Below are positions 52,399 to 58,793 of a DNA stretch of 64,000 nucleotides, piece after piece (position 1 is the stretch's first letter; every line of letters starts with the position of its first letter). The translations under genes and the position numbers were made by a program. This stretch comes from Asanoa hainanensis (GTDB taxonomy: Bacteria; Actinomycetota; Actinomycetes; Mycobacteriales; Micromonosporaceae): assembly GCF_900188485.1 (NCBI RefSeq), contig NZ_FZPH01000001.1, forward strand, positions 62,001 to 126,000, in the 5' to 3' direction. A model generated the notes under the pieces. That model did not search any database. It was not told where the DNA came from and was given only the letters and a program-made list of their open reading frames with translations.

Positions 52399-52419
52399 AG
52401 CGTATCGAACGCGTGTTCT
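52399..52419 (-). promoter_or_regulatory. SOS (LexA) box and -10 region of the 52392 gene
   Basis: CGAAC-GCGT-GTTCT at 52406-52419 fits the actinobacterial/Bacillus LexA consensus CGAAC-N4-GTTC. The -10 box TACGCT lies at 52399-52404 on the minus strand, six bases before the GTG start. A LexA dimer would overlap the promoter. Confidence 0.7.
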
Positions 52420-53078
52420 AGGCGAGACACCCCGCTGAGGCCGTGCCGGCCCCGTGCCCGGAAAACTCCAGACACCGGAGTAGGCCGTAACAAAATCTCG
52501 ATTGGGACGAGGTCGGCATGGTTCGAGCCTCGCACATCGCGACGTCACGGAGACGTCGTGCATGCAACCGACGGGGTAAGCACCTCTAGGTCGATCCTTC
52601 TGTACCGGTCACCCTGAGGCGCAGTGACGCAGGTTTGGGAGGCGCGCACGACGTCACGCGGCGGCACGATGACCTCGGCGTCCGACCGACAGACGGGCGC
52701 GAAGGTATGTATTGCGTGCATTGCGGCTCGCCGTGACGTCACTACGCCACAGTTGTGACGTCACCGCAAGACACAATGACGGCGTCGTGGTGTCAGGAAC
52801 CGTTTGTGCTGGGGTGTGTTTACGCTATGGGCACGGAAGTTACGTGCGTGAAGTTCCACGTGGAGTCCACACCCGAGGGAGGCCGTAAGCAGCGGTGAGC
52901 ACGAACGCTCGCCGTGAAGTGGAATCCCACGTGGGAGGCCTTGAATGGCCCTGCACAACCTCCGGTATCGCGGCAGGCACCGTTGCTGTACTTGTCCGCG
53001 AGGAGGGTGGGTTCGCAGCCTGATCCAGGTTGCGTATCTCGTCTTCCAGCTCTTGACGCTGGTGGACGGGAGCGGCCC

Positions 53079-53102
53079 CGTCTGAGCTTGCCGGCTCAGA
53101 CG
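53079..53102 (+). terminator. Hairpin, possible terminator
   Basis: Perfect 9-bp stem CGTCTGAGC / GCTCAGACG with a six-base loop. It could end transcripts of the small ORFs at 52827-53023; the strand is not certain. Confidence 0.4.
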
Positions 53103-53198
53103 AAGCCACCATCCGAGAAGGCGTCCCCCGTCAGGCCCTAGCAAGTCAGGCGGGGGCGTCTTCGCCCACTTGTCACGCGACAAACCTAGCCACGTGCG

Positions 53199-53231
53199 AC
53201 CTGTTCTAGTCCTGTGTTGACTAGAACAGGT
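53199..53231. repeat. 13-bp perfect inverted repeat
   Basis: ACCTGTTCTAGTC, 7-base spacer, GACTAGAACAGGT. TTGACA (53231-53236) overlaps its right end, so it may be an operator rather than a terminator. The GntR protein encoded nearby is one candidate binder, though its own upstream repeats differ. Confidence 0.5.
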
Positions 53232-53264
53232 TGACAAGTTACTTGGCATTGTATGTCCAGCGGA

Positions 53265-53480
53265 CTAGACCGACTGCCGGCAACCCCGTAGTGATTCCGG
53301 CGCCGCAACGGTTTCGGGTCCGGCGCCGCGCAGAGTCCCGAGCAGGGCACTCGGCGTAGGCGTGCCGCCCTGTTCCTCGCGATCGGGTTGCGAGAACTCG
53401 TTGACCTGCGGGCATTCGTTGCCGTCGTTCGTTACTCGCCCCACATGCGTGGTGACCCGCGGATGGCCGGGTGTGGCCAT
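53265..53480 (-). CDS. Small hypothetical protein next to the GntR gene
   Basis: A 71-residue frame downstream of the GntR-type gene, starting at ATG 53480, 33 bases after that gene's stop. It begins ATPGHPRVTTHVGRVTNDGNEC and is Pro/Gly/Thr-rich at the C-terminus. There is no clear ribosome binding site and no recognised domain; it may be only a chance frame. Confidence 0.3.
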   Translation of the reverse strand: MATPGHPRVTTHVGRVTNDGNECPQVNEFSQPDREEQGGTPTPSALLGTLRGAGPETVAAPESLRGCRQSV

Positions 53481-53513
53481 TGCTCGGGTTAGCGGGGCCG
53501 CGAGCGGGTCGAG

Positions 53514-53735
53514 CTACTCGGCGACGTACGTGCCGGACCCCTGGACGCCCACCACGATCCCGCGAGCCTTGAGCGCGTCTACGGCGCGGGCCACGGTGCG
53601 CCGGGCCGAGCCGTACTCGGCGGCCAGTTCGTCGTACGTCGGGAGACGCTCCCCCGGCCGGAACTCGCCAGCGCCGATCCGTCGCAAGAGATCGTCTTCG
53701 ATCTCTCGGGCGGTGTGAGGAATCGGCACGCCCAC
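53514..53735 (-). CDS. GntR-type winged-helix repressor, single domain
   Basis: A 73-residue protein made of just the GntR winged helix: IEDDLLRRIGAGEFRPGERLPTYDELAAEYG, RRTVARAVDALKARGIV and GVQGSGTYVAE. The start is GTG 53735 (GTG 53729 also possible). Short GntR proteins such as KorSA control excision and transfer in actinobacterial integrative elements such as pSAM2. Repeated ACTAGTGGC motifs lie in the upstream intergenic region and are likely its operators. It is divergent from the 53952 gene. Confidence 0.85.
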   Translation of the reverse strand: MGVPIPHTAREIEDDLLRRIGAGEFRPGERLPTYDELAAEYGSARRTVARAVDALKARGIVVGVQGSGTYVAE

Positions 53736-53775
53736 AGGCTGCGCCTACCCACCGTAGGGGCCACTTGCACCCATT

Positions 53776-53800
53776 GCACTAGTGGCACTAGTGGCACTAC
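53776..53800. promoter_or_regulatory. Tandem ACTAGTGGC operator repeats
   Basis: Three tandem copies (two perfect, GCACTAGTGGCACTAGTGG, then an ACTAC variant) with ACTAGT palindromes at 53778-53783 and 53787-53792, located upstream of the GntR gene. A cluster of this kind suggests cooperative binding by the GntR protein. Confidence 0.55.
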
Positions 53801-53951
53801 TGTCGATGCCGGGTCGCAAGGGGCGTGAGTTATCCGTGGCAGGGTGCCCCTACATCCGCAGGATGGTCCCTTGCGGCCCGCCAGGACGGGCGTGGCCGGT
53901 CGGTGTCAGTGGGCCTGGCCGGTCATGCCGCTAGCGAGAGGGCCAGGCCTC

Positions 53952-54188
53952 ATGGGAGACGCGCGCACGGACGTCGATCGTTTCGCGTGGGGCTGGGCTC
54001 AGCTTCAGGCCAGCCAAACCGTCGGCGTCCATCTCGGGTGGGCCGGGCCGCCAAAGCTAATCGGCGAGCGTTGGTGCGTCGACTGCCCGGAGGATTCACG
54101 GGAGTTGTGCGAGCAGTTCGCGGGCGCGCTGCGCGTGCTGCTGGCGGGGCCGACTCCTCCGCAAACCGTTGTGGCGAACCACATCTAG
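53952..54188 (+). CDS. Small hypothetical protein divergent from gntR
   Basis: A 78-residue protein from ATG 53952 with GAGAGGG nine bases upstream. It reads GDARTDVDRFAWGWAQLQASQTVGVHLGWAGPP, then WCVDCPEDSRELCEQFAGALRVLLAG. Two Cys (CVDC) could bind metal but do not form a complete finger. A 9-bp hairpin follows its stop. No domain is recognised; its position opposite the GntR gene suggests control by that repressor. Confidence 0.5.
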   Translation: MGDARTDVDRFAWGWAQLQASQTVGVHLGWAGPPKLIGERWCVDCPEDSRELCEQFAGALRVLLAGPTPPQTVVANHI

Positions 54189-54191
54189 CCG

Positions 54192-54216
54192 CGCGGGCGG
54201 TGCGGTGCCGCCCGCG
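54192..54216 (+). terminator. Hairpin after the 53952 gene
   Basis: Perfect 9-bp stem CGCGGGCGG / CCGCCCGCG with a seven-base loop, four bases after the stop codon at 54188. No T tract; probable terminator. Confidence 0.55.
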
Positions 54217-54298
54217 TAGCGCCGAGCGGAGCGAGGGGCGGCCGGGCGGGCGACGCCATGATGATCGCCCGGCCCGGCCCGGCCCGGCGCGGTTGCTC

Positions 54299-54511
54299 CT
54301 AGACGGTCGGCTTGCGCTTCGCGCTGTACTTCTGCCGCGCCTCGTATTCGACGCTGTCGATCGCCGAGCCGAGCGCGGCGCGCGCCTGCCCTAGGGCGGC
54401 GTTCGCGGCGGCAGCGCCGCTGTCGTCCTGGCCGTTGGTCAGAGCCTCCAGCGCAGCGGCGGCGGCCTGGAATGCCGTGGCGGCAGCGGTGACGGAGTTG
54501 GTCAGTGCCAT
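54299..54511 (-). CDS. Small Ala-rich helical protein
   Basis: A 70-residue protein, nearly all Ala/Gly/Leu/Thr helix, ending with a basic tail (YEARQKYSAKRKPTV). ATG 54511 has a strong GGGGAGGTG box about seven bases upstream, so it is well supported as a gene. It is last in a minus-strand train of small genes of the element (55810 to 54299). Function unknown. Confidence 0.65.
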   Translation of the reverse strand: MALTNSVTAAATAFQAAAAALEALTNGQDDSGAAAANAALGQARAALGSAIDSVEYEARQKYSAKRKPTV

Positions 54512-54555
54512 GGTGTTTCACCTCCCCTCAGTCCCGAGTGGTCGGTCAGTGCGTC

Positions 54556-54978
54556 CTACGCGGGCCGGCGGATGCGGGTCAGCGTGGCGTTGGTCAGCAC
54601 CAGATAGCCACGCGCGATCAGCTCACGCCTGAGCGACCGACGCAGGTGCCCCTGAAACTCGTGGTCTCCGCCATCACGGTCGATGCGGGTCACCAGGTCG
54701 ACGAGGTCGCGGGCGTTGCGCTCGGCGATCCGGTCGGCCTCGGCCTTGGCGGTCGAAGGCGTTGGCTGCGGCTCGTGCTCAGGCGTCGGGGCCGGCGTCG
54801 GCTCAGCCGCCGGGGCGGGCGTGCACCCGTACGAGAGCGCGTCGAGCGCCTCGGCCTCGGCGGCCATCTGGCGGCGCCGCTCTGCCAGACGAGAGCGCTT
54901 GGCTGCCCCGCGCTTGGGCGGCGCCGGACGGTCGAGGGGACCCGTACGGCGCGGTCGATGGCTCGGGCGGGCGGTCAT
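54556..54978 (-). CDS. Hypothetical protein, basic N-terminus
   Basis: A 140-residue protein. Residues 1-40 are very basic with RPRRTGPLDRPAPPKRGAAKR. A Pro/Thr/Glu linker follows, then a helical region with RIAERNARDLVDLVTRI and a late LRRELIARGYLVLTNATLTRIRRP. Function unknown; the basic tail suggests nucleic-acid contact. ATG 54978 overlaps the upstream gene's stop (ATGA). Confidence 0.62.
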   Translation of the reverse strand: MTARPSHRPRRTGPLDRPAPPKRGAAKRSRLAERRRQMAAEAEALDALSYGCTPAPAAEPTPAPTPEHEPQPTPSTAKAEADRIAERNARDLVDLVTRIDRDGGDHEFQGHLRRSLRRELIARGYLVLTNATLTRIRRPA

Positions 54979-55382
54979 TCGCTCGCACTGTTCGGCAGAG
55001 CGGCGAAGTATTGCGTGACCTCGGAATCAGCAAAGGGCAGCCGGTACGCGAGATCCGTCTTCGCGACCGCGTATCGGTACCAGGTCTCTCCGTCCTTGGC
55101 GTCCAGTACCAACATCGCTCGGGCGGCCGACAGGTACTCGTCTACCGCAGCGACGGCGCGCTCGACGCGCTCGCGGCGCTCGCGCAACGCTTCCGCCTGA
55201 CGCGCGAGGCGGGCAGCGCGCTTGATCTCCTCAGGGGTCGGCGGCGGGACGGGCGCGGCCTTGGGCTTGGCGGCAGAACGGGCACGCTTTGCCGGGGGCT
55301 TAGCGGGCGTCTGAGCTGGCTGCACGGAGGGCTGAGCGATCAGGCCGGGGTGTTCCTCGGCGATCTCGTAGGCGCCGTTCAC
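54975..55382 (-). CDS. Hypothetical Ala/Pro-rich protein
   Basis: A 135-residue protein from GTG 55382, which overlaps the upstream stop (GTGA). Residues 20-50 are Pro/Ala/Lys-rich, followed by a long charged helix (EEIKRAARLARQAEALRERRE) and the ending GETWYRYAVAKTDLAYRLPF. No known domain. Translation is probably coupled to both neighbours. A scaffold- or DNA-binding-type helix is the most that can be said. Confidence 0.62.
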   Translation of the reverse strand: MNGAYEIAEEHPGLIAQPSVQPAQTPAKPPAKRARSAAKPKAAPVPPPTPEEIKRAARLARQAEALRERRERVERAVAAVDEYLSAARAMLVLDAKDGETWYRYAVAKTDLAYRLPFADSEVTQYFAALPNSASE

Positions 55383-55810
55383 TTGCGACGCTCCCACTGC
55401 GGCTTGCTCAGATCCTCCACGAACGCGGCCGAATCGAAGTCGTCCGCCTCAAGGCTGATGTTGTCGCTGCCTGGTGCGTTCTGCCCACGCAGGGTCTTGG
55501 CCTCGGCGCTCCTGCGACGGGAGTACTCGTCGGCGGCCTGGCGCTCAGCCAAAGAATCGAAGCGGTCGATCTCGTGGAGTTCCTTGAAAGTCATGTCGTC
55601 GCCCTCGTCCAGGCGCCTGCGCAGCGCTTCGATGCGCTCGGCGTGCTCGCGCTCGGCGGCGGCGGCGTGCTCGGCGGCGATGGCCCGGCGGATACGGTCC
55701 TGCTCGATGCCGCGCAGGATGCCGGCCATGCCGTCCGGGTCGTAGTCGGTTGACTTGCCATCGGCGACGTCGGCAAGGATCTGGTCGATCTCGTGCTTTT
55801 CGAGGGTCAT
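55379..55810 (-). CDS. Hypothetical charged helical protein
   Basis: A 143-residue acidic/basic helical protein (TLEKHEIDQILADVADGKS, then a long coiled-coil-like EHAAAAEREHAERIEALRRRL). The C-terminal half carries RFDSLAERQAADEYSRRRSAEAKTL. No known domain. It starts a GTGA/ATGA-coupled run of three small genes (55810-54556), a pattern typical of element genes. Confidence 0.62.
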   Translation of the reverse strand: MTLEKHEIDQILADVADGKSTDYDPDGMAGILRGIEQDRIRRAIAAEHAAAAEREHAERIEALRRRLDEGDDMTFKELHEIDRFDSLAERQAADEYSRRRSAEAKTLRGQNAPGSDNISLEADDFDSAAFVEDLSKPQWERRK

Positions 55811-55906
55811 GGTGGGTCGCTTTCGTTGCCGGGCGTCTCCGCGTTTCCGGCATGGTCCGAGCGCCAGGCGGCGTCGGGTGGTTTGGGTCGGGCAGGCGCG
55901 CAGCGC

Positions 55907-56143
55907 TCAGTACGCGCGGTCGCGGTGGGCGGTCACGCCCAGGCGGCGATGAACGTCCGCGCGGGCGGTCCGGCGGGCGGTCTCGCGGTCGCGCGGGTCG
56001 AAGGCGAGCGGCGGCGGGCACTCATCGCAGGCGGTCACGTAGGCGCTGGCGTAGGGGTGCGTGGCGTCTGCGTCCAGCTCGATGAGTAGGGCGGCCTCGT
56101 ATTCAGCGGCCCAGCGGGCGGCGTAGGCGTCCAGGTCGATCAT
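55907..56143 (-). CDS. Small hypothetical protein
   Basis: A 78-residue protein from ATG 56143 with GGGAGCA upstream. It begins IDLDAYAARWAAEYEAALLIELDADA and has CDECPPPLAFDPRD, a CxxC pair that may bind metal. Such small proteins are common in actinobacterial integrative elements. Function unknown. The next gene lies 97 bases downstream. Confidence 0.6.
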   Translation of the reverse strand: MIDLDAYAARWAAEYEAALLIELDADATHPYASAYVTACDECPPPLAFDPRDRETARRTARADVHRRLGVTAHRDRAY

Positions 56144-56243
56144 GCGTGCTCCCGGGGAGATCGGACGGGCGGTGTCTGATCTCCGCGCGAGCGCGGGCGG
56201 GCGGTGGGGCGGGCGCGAACAGCGCGGCCCGGCGCAGCGCGAT

Positions 56244-56364
56244 TAAGTGACAGACGCGTACTGGCCTGCTCTCGGCCGCGTGCACAGAAGTGCACCTTGC
56301 ACACCATGTGAGCTGCGGTTGCGTGCAGGGCGGGGCGCGTTCGGCCGGTAATAAGTGACAGACG
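56244..56364. repeat. TAAGTGACAGACG direct repeats
   Basis: Perfect 13-base copies at 56244-56256 and 56352-56364; TAAGTGAC alone recurs at 51553. The copies sit in the intergenic region upstream of the minus-strand 56143 gene, so they may be operators or promoter elements of the element. Between them, GTGCAC occurs twice (about 56280-56294). Confidence 0.45.
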
Positions 56365-56389
56365 GGACTGTCGGGCGGGACGGTTGAGC

Positions 56390-57010
56390 TCAGCCGCGAC
56401 GGCGCGACCAGAAGGCGTCTGCTCGGGCGAGGTTCGCGGCGGCGTGGCGCGCGGCGGCGTCGTGCATGGCGTACGCCTCGGCGGCCAGCCAGGCGGCCGG
56501 GTAGCGGCTCGTGAGCAGGCGGCGGGCGACGTAGGCGCGGTCCATCACATGGGCGTGCTCGGCCTCAATCTCATGGATGGCGGCGACGGCGGCGGGGCCG
56601 GCGAGGGCGGCTGCCTGCGTAGCGGTTGCCCATTCAGCGCGGGCGGCGTGGCTGGCGCGTTCACATGCGGTGCGGTCGGCGCGACGGCAGGCGGGCGTGC
56701 ACCATCGCGGCGGGCGACCGCGCTTGCCCGGTTGCTGTGGCATCTCGGCGGCGCACTGCTGGCAGACGCGATCGAAGCGGCCGGCGGCGGCCTGCGCCGT
56801 GGTGCGCTTGGCGTGGCAGCCGGCGCAGAGCCATCGCAGCGAACGGATTCGATGGTCGTCCCTGTCGCCGACGTGGTCAGTTTCGCCGTCGGGCACGTGC
56901 TCTTCGGTGGTGTCGCGCGAGCAGATGGCGCATCGGTAGGCGTGCAGGCGGGCGACGGTTGCGCGGCGGGCTGCCCAGTCCGACGGCAGGTTACGGGGTG
57001 CGGTCCACAC
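56390..57010 (-). CDS. HNH endonuclease-like protein
   Basis: A 206-residue protein. GTG 57010 is chosen because AGGAG lies seven bases upstream. The HNH zinc-finger region (about residues 22-75) reads CAICSRDTTEEH, then ETDHVGDRDDHRIRSLRWLCAGCHAKRT, giving the CxxC pairs and the central His/Asn-like positions; the DH pair fits an active site. A second CxxC...WCTPAC cluster (about 90-120) resembles that of the 57481 small protein. It could cut DNA in the element's transfer or serve defence. A four-gene run with tight overlaps links it to 57176. Confidence 0.72.
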   Translation of the reverse strand: MWTAPRNLPSDWAARRATVARLHAYRCAICSRDTTEEHVPDGETDHVGDRDDHRIRSLRWLCAGCHAKRTTAQAAAGRFDRVCQQCAAEMPQQPGKRGRPPRWCTPACRRADRTACERASHAARAEWATATQAAALAGPAAVAAIHEIEAEHAHVMDRAYVARRLLTSRYPAAWLAAEAYAMHDAAARHAAANLARADAFWSRRRG

Positions 57011-57176
57011 GTGGGGGCTCCTGGATTGCCTGCGCGCGGAGCGCTGCGGCGGCGATGGTGGCGAACGTGCTGGCGGTGGCGCGGGCGGCTGCGTGCCGCT
57101 CAGCGGCGTGCGTGGTCCGTTGCGCACGCCGACCGCCTCGGCGGCGCGGTCGTGGCTGGTCGTGGTTCGTAGACAT
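56991..57176 (-). CDS. Small basic protein upstream of the HNH gene
   Basis: A 61-residue protein, very basic (STNHDQPRPRRRGGRRAQRTT, then an Ala-rich helix). ATG 57176 has GAGGAG six bases upstream. Its stop overlaps the HNH gene start by 20 bases. Probably a DNA-binding accessory or a small capsid-like relic; unknown. A hairpin followed by a T run (57191-57251) stands just before its ribosome binding site. Confidence 0.62.
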   Translation of the reverse strand: MSTNHDQPRPRRRGGRRAQRTTHAAERHAAARATASTFATIAAAALRAQAIQEPPRVDRTP

Positions 57177-57190
57177 GGGTGCTCCTCGAT

Positions 57191-57251
57191 ACAAAAGCGC
57201 CCCGGTCGCTGCGAGCCTGGGGCATTGGCTCAGCAGCAACTCGGGGCGCTT
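57191..57251 (-). terminator. Rho-independent-type hairpin ahead of the 57176 gene
   Basis: A 10-bp stem (AAGCGCCCCG / CGGGGCGCTT) with a 37-base loop that can form a second stem. On the minus strand it ends in GCGCTTTTGTATC, a T tract. It stands after the 57481 gene and directly before the 57176 ribosome binding site, so it could be a terminator or an attenuator. Confidence 0.6.
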
Positions 57252-57316
57252 GATTGTGGGCGGGCGCGCGCTCCCATGCCCCGGGAGCGGTGTGCCTCGC
57301 GCGGTGTGAAGTTGTG

Positions 57317-57481
57317 TCAGGCGGCGGCGCGTACGGCGTCACGCAACGCGCGGAGCGTGGCCAGCTCGGCGGCTCGGCGGCGGCGGTTGGCTCGCTGCTC
57401 GCAGGCTCGCGAGCACCAGCGGCGAGGGCGGCCGGTGCGCTGGGCGGGTAGCGGCGCAGGGCAGTTGGCGCAGTTGGGCAA
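57317..57481 (-). CDS. Small zinc-ribbon protein (54 aa)
   Basis: A 54-residue protein, too short for routine calls but well supported: TTG start at 57481 with GGAGG six bases upstream, and a zinc-finger-like pattern CANC ... PRRWCSRACEQRANRRR. It resembles the second half of the HNH protein nearby (GRPPRWC...AC). The tail is an amphipathic basic helix (AAELATLRALRDAVRAAA). It is likely a nucleic-acid-binding accessory protein. Overlapping frames at 57339 and 57100 are rejected. Confidence 0.65.
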   Translation of the reverse strand: MPNCANCPAPLPAQRTGRPRRWCSRACEQRANRRRRAAELATLRALRDAVRAAA

Positions 57482-57520
57482 GGCATCCTCCTCGGAGTGT
57501 TGAGCGGCCCGCGGACTTTT

Positions 57521-57632
57521 GCTTCATGTAGTTACTGCGCCTCAGCGGCACAAAGTGTGCGGTCAGGGTCGTGTGGCAGCCGGTTTCCGCTTCATGTAGT
57601 TAGGGGGCCTCGCGGCGCCAAGGTGTGCGGCC
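57521..57632 (-). repeat. Tandem 44-bp repeats, probable duplicated promoter
   Basis: Two degenerate copies of about 44 bases (57521-57564 and 57589-57632), 68 bases apart. Read on the minus strand each has TTG-N18/19-CTACAT ending in ATGAAGC, so both could be promoters, each with a short leader ORF (MKRK..., MKQK...). They lie between a terminator (57647-57683) and the small zinc-ribbon gene, where a new promoter is needed. Confidence 0.5.
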
Positions 57633-57639
57633 CCATAGA

Positions 57640-57685
57640 CAGCAAAACGCCCGGCGCCCTACGCGGGTGTAGAGGCCGGGCGTCT
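57640..57685 (-). terminator. Rho-independent terminator after the DUF2637 gene
   Basis: A 9-bp stem (57647-57655 / 57675-57683, GCCGGGCGT) followed on the minus strand by TTTT. It lies 29 bases downstream of the stop of the DUF2637 gene. The T tract is unusual in this high-GC DNA and supports a foreign origin. Confidence 0.75.
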
Positions 57686-57711
57686 GTGGCGCTGTGCGGT
57701 CGCTCAGGCCG

Positions 57712-58380
57712 TCAGGCAGTGGCCATGCGAGCGCTGGCCAAGTGCCGGCGCGCCGTACGCGCGGACACGTTCAGCGCGGCCATCACCTCGGCGGCCGTAG
57801 CGGTCGGACGGTCGGCCACGAGAGCGGCCACGCGTGCGGCCGTGCCGGTCGGCCGGGCAGACGGGCGCGGCGAGGTCCCGCGAACAGCGTGGCGGGCCAC
57901 GATCGGCAGCGCGCGGGCGCCAGCGGGCATGACGGGCGGCCGGGCCGGCGGCAGGCTGGTCACGAGGCCGGCGGCAGACTGACCAGCCGTGGCCGGCGTG
58001 GCCGTGGCCGGCGTGGCCGTGGCCGGCGTGCGGCCAGAGCGCGCCAGCACTTCAACGGTCAGCAGCAGCGCCACGGCGGGCCAGGCGGAAACGACGCGCG
58101 AGACGGGCGAGGCATCGGCCGCCATGACGTTCGCGGCCAGCGACGCGGCCACGCCGACGGCCAAGGCGACCCATGCGGACCCGCGATGCCGGCGGCCGTC
58201 GCCGAGTGCGACCGTGGCCACGAGGACCAGGCCGTCAACGGACAGCGGCAGCATGGCGGCCAGCGCGGGCGACTGGCCGGCGGACAGCGCAAGCTCGTGC
58301 ATGTGGTCGTAGCTGGCCACGGCGGCGATGGTGGTCACGGCCACGGTGCCGAGGATCGAAGCGATGCGGCGGCCGTTCAC
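57712..58380 (-). CDS. DUF2637 membrane protein (SpdB/spread-type)
   Basis: A 222-residue protein. GTG 58380 overlaps the upstream stop (GTGA). Four hydrophobic segments in the first 115 residues (ILGTVAVTTIAAVASY, ALSAGQSPALAAMLPLSVDGLVL, a third, and VSAWPAVALLLTVEVLA) match the DUF2637 family of actinobacterial conjugative plasmids, related to plasmid spread proteins. A repeated ATPAT-like linker (encoded by about three 15-bp repeats at 57990-58030) and a C-terminal HTH-like end (ATAAEVMAALNVSARTARRHLASARMA) follow. Likely helps plasmid/element spread through mycelium. No FtsK partner is seen. Confidence 0.85.
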   Translation of the reverse strand: MNGRRIASILGTVAVTTIAAVASYDHMHELALSAGQSPALAAMLPLSVDGLVLVATVALGDGRRHRGSAWVALAVGVAASLAANVMAADASPVSRVVSAWPAVALLLTVEVLARSGRTPATATPATATPATAGQSAAGLVTSLPPARPPVMPAGARALPIVARHAVRGTSPRPSARPTGTAARVAALVADRPTATAAEVMAALNVSARTARRHLASARMATA

Positions 58381-58703
58381 AGCGCCACCGGCCAGGCATC
58401 GAAGCGGTAGACGTTCGGGGCGTCCGCGACGCGCCACGGCAGGCCGGGCAGGTCGTGCTGTTCGGCAGCGGTCAGCAGCAGCTCGCGCGGCCAGAAGTCG
58501 TCGGTGCCGCTCGCCTCCAGAACGGTCGCGCTCACGACGCGGACGCGGACGGCGTGCAGGGGCCGGCGCTCGGCGGCCGGCAGGCCTTCCGCCTGCCAGG
58601 CGGCCAGGATGGCGGCGGCGGTCGCTGCCAGCTCGGCGGCCGGCGCGGTGGGCGGGACGTGCTGGTCGGGGTGCATCGGGGTGGAGCCGGTAGCGTCGTT
58701 CAT
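58377..58703 (-). CDS. Hypothetical protein of the integrative element
   Basis: A 108-residue protein from ATG 58703 with GGAGG eight bases upstream. It has an Ala-rich N-terminal helix (PAAELAATAAAILAAWQAE) and a mixed C-terminal part with DDFWPRELLLTAAEQHDLPGLPWRVADAP. No known domain. The stop is coupled to the DUF2637 gene. Confidence 0.65.
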   Translation of the reverse strand: MNDATGSTPMHPDQHVPPTAPAAELAATAAAILAAWQAEGLPAAERRPLHAVRVRVVSATVLEASGTDDFWPRELLLTAAEQHDLPGLPWRVADAPNVYRFDAWPVAL

Positions 58704-58793
58704 TGGGTTGCCTCCAGGTTGAGTCTGGCGGGTGATCCAGTCCGGGCGTCGGGGCGGGAACCCTGGCGCTCGGGCGCTTACTTGGGGCGGCGG

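Larger units (their letters stand above)
52420..53264. other. Non-coding stretch with repeated palindromes
   Basis: No convincing gene. GACGTCAC occurs four times (52541, 52650, 52735, 52757), the last two as the full palindrome GTGACGTCAC. Two CACGTG-centred palindromes lie at 52855-52864 and 52925-52936. A possible 42-residue plus-strand ORF (52895-53023) is coupled by GTGA to a 23-residue one starting at 52827. A 9-bp hairpin lies at 53079-53102 and a 13-bp inverted repeat at 53199-53231. This looks like a regulatory or replication-related region. Confidence 0.5.

Noticed and set aside
57100-57486. 128-residue frame overlapping the zinc-ribbon gene
   Set aside because: Its ATG abuts the GGAGG box and the translation is Pro/Ala/Arg-rich. 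The 54-residue frame has correct spacing and a Cys pattern.
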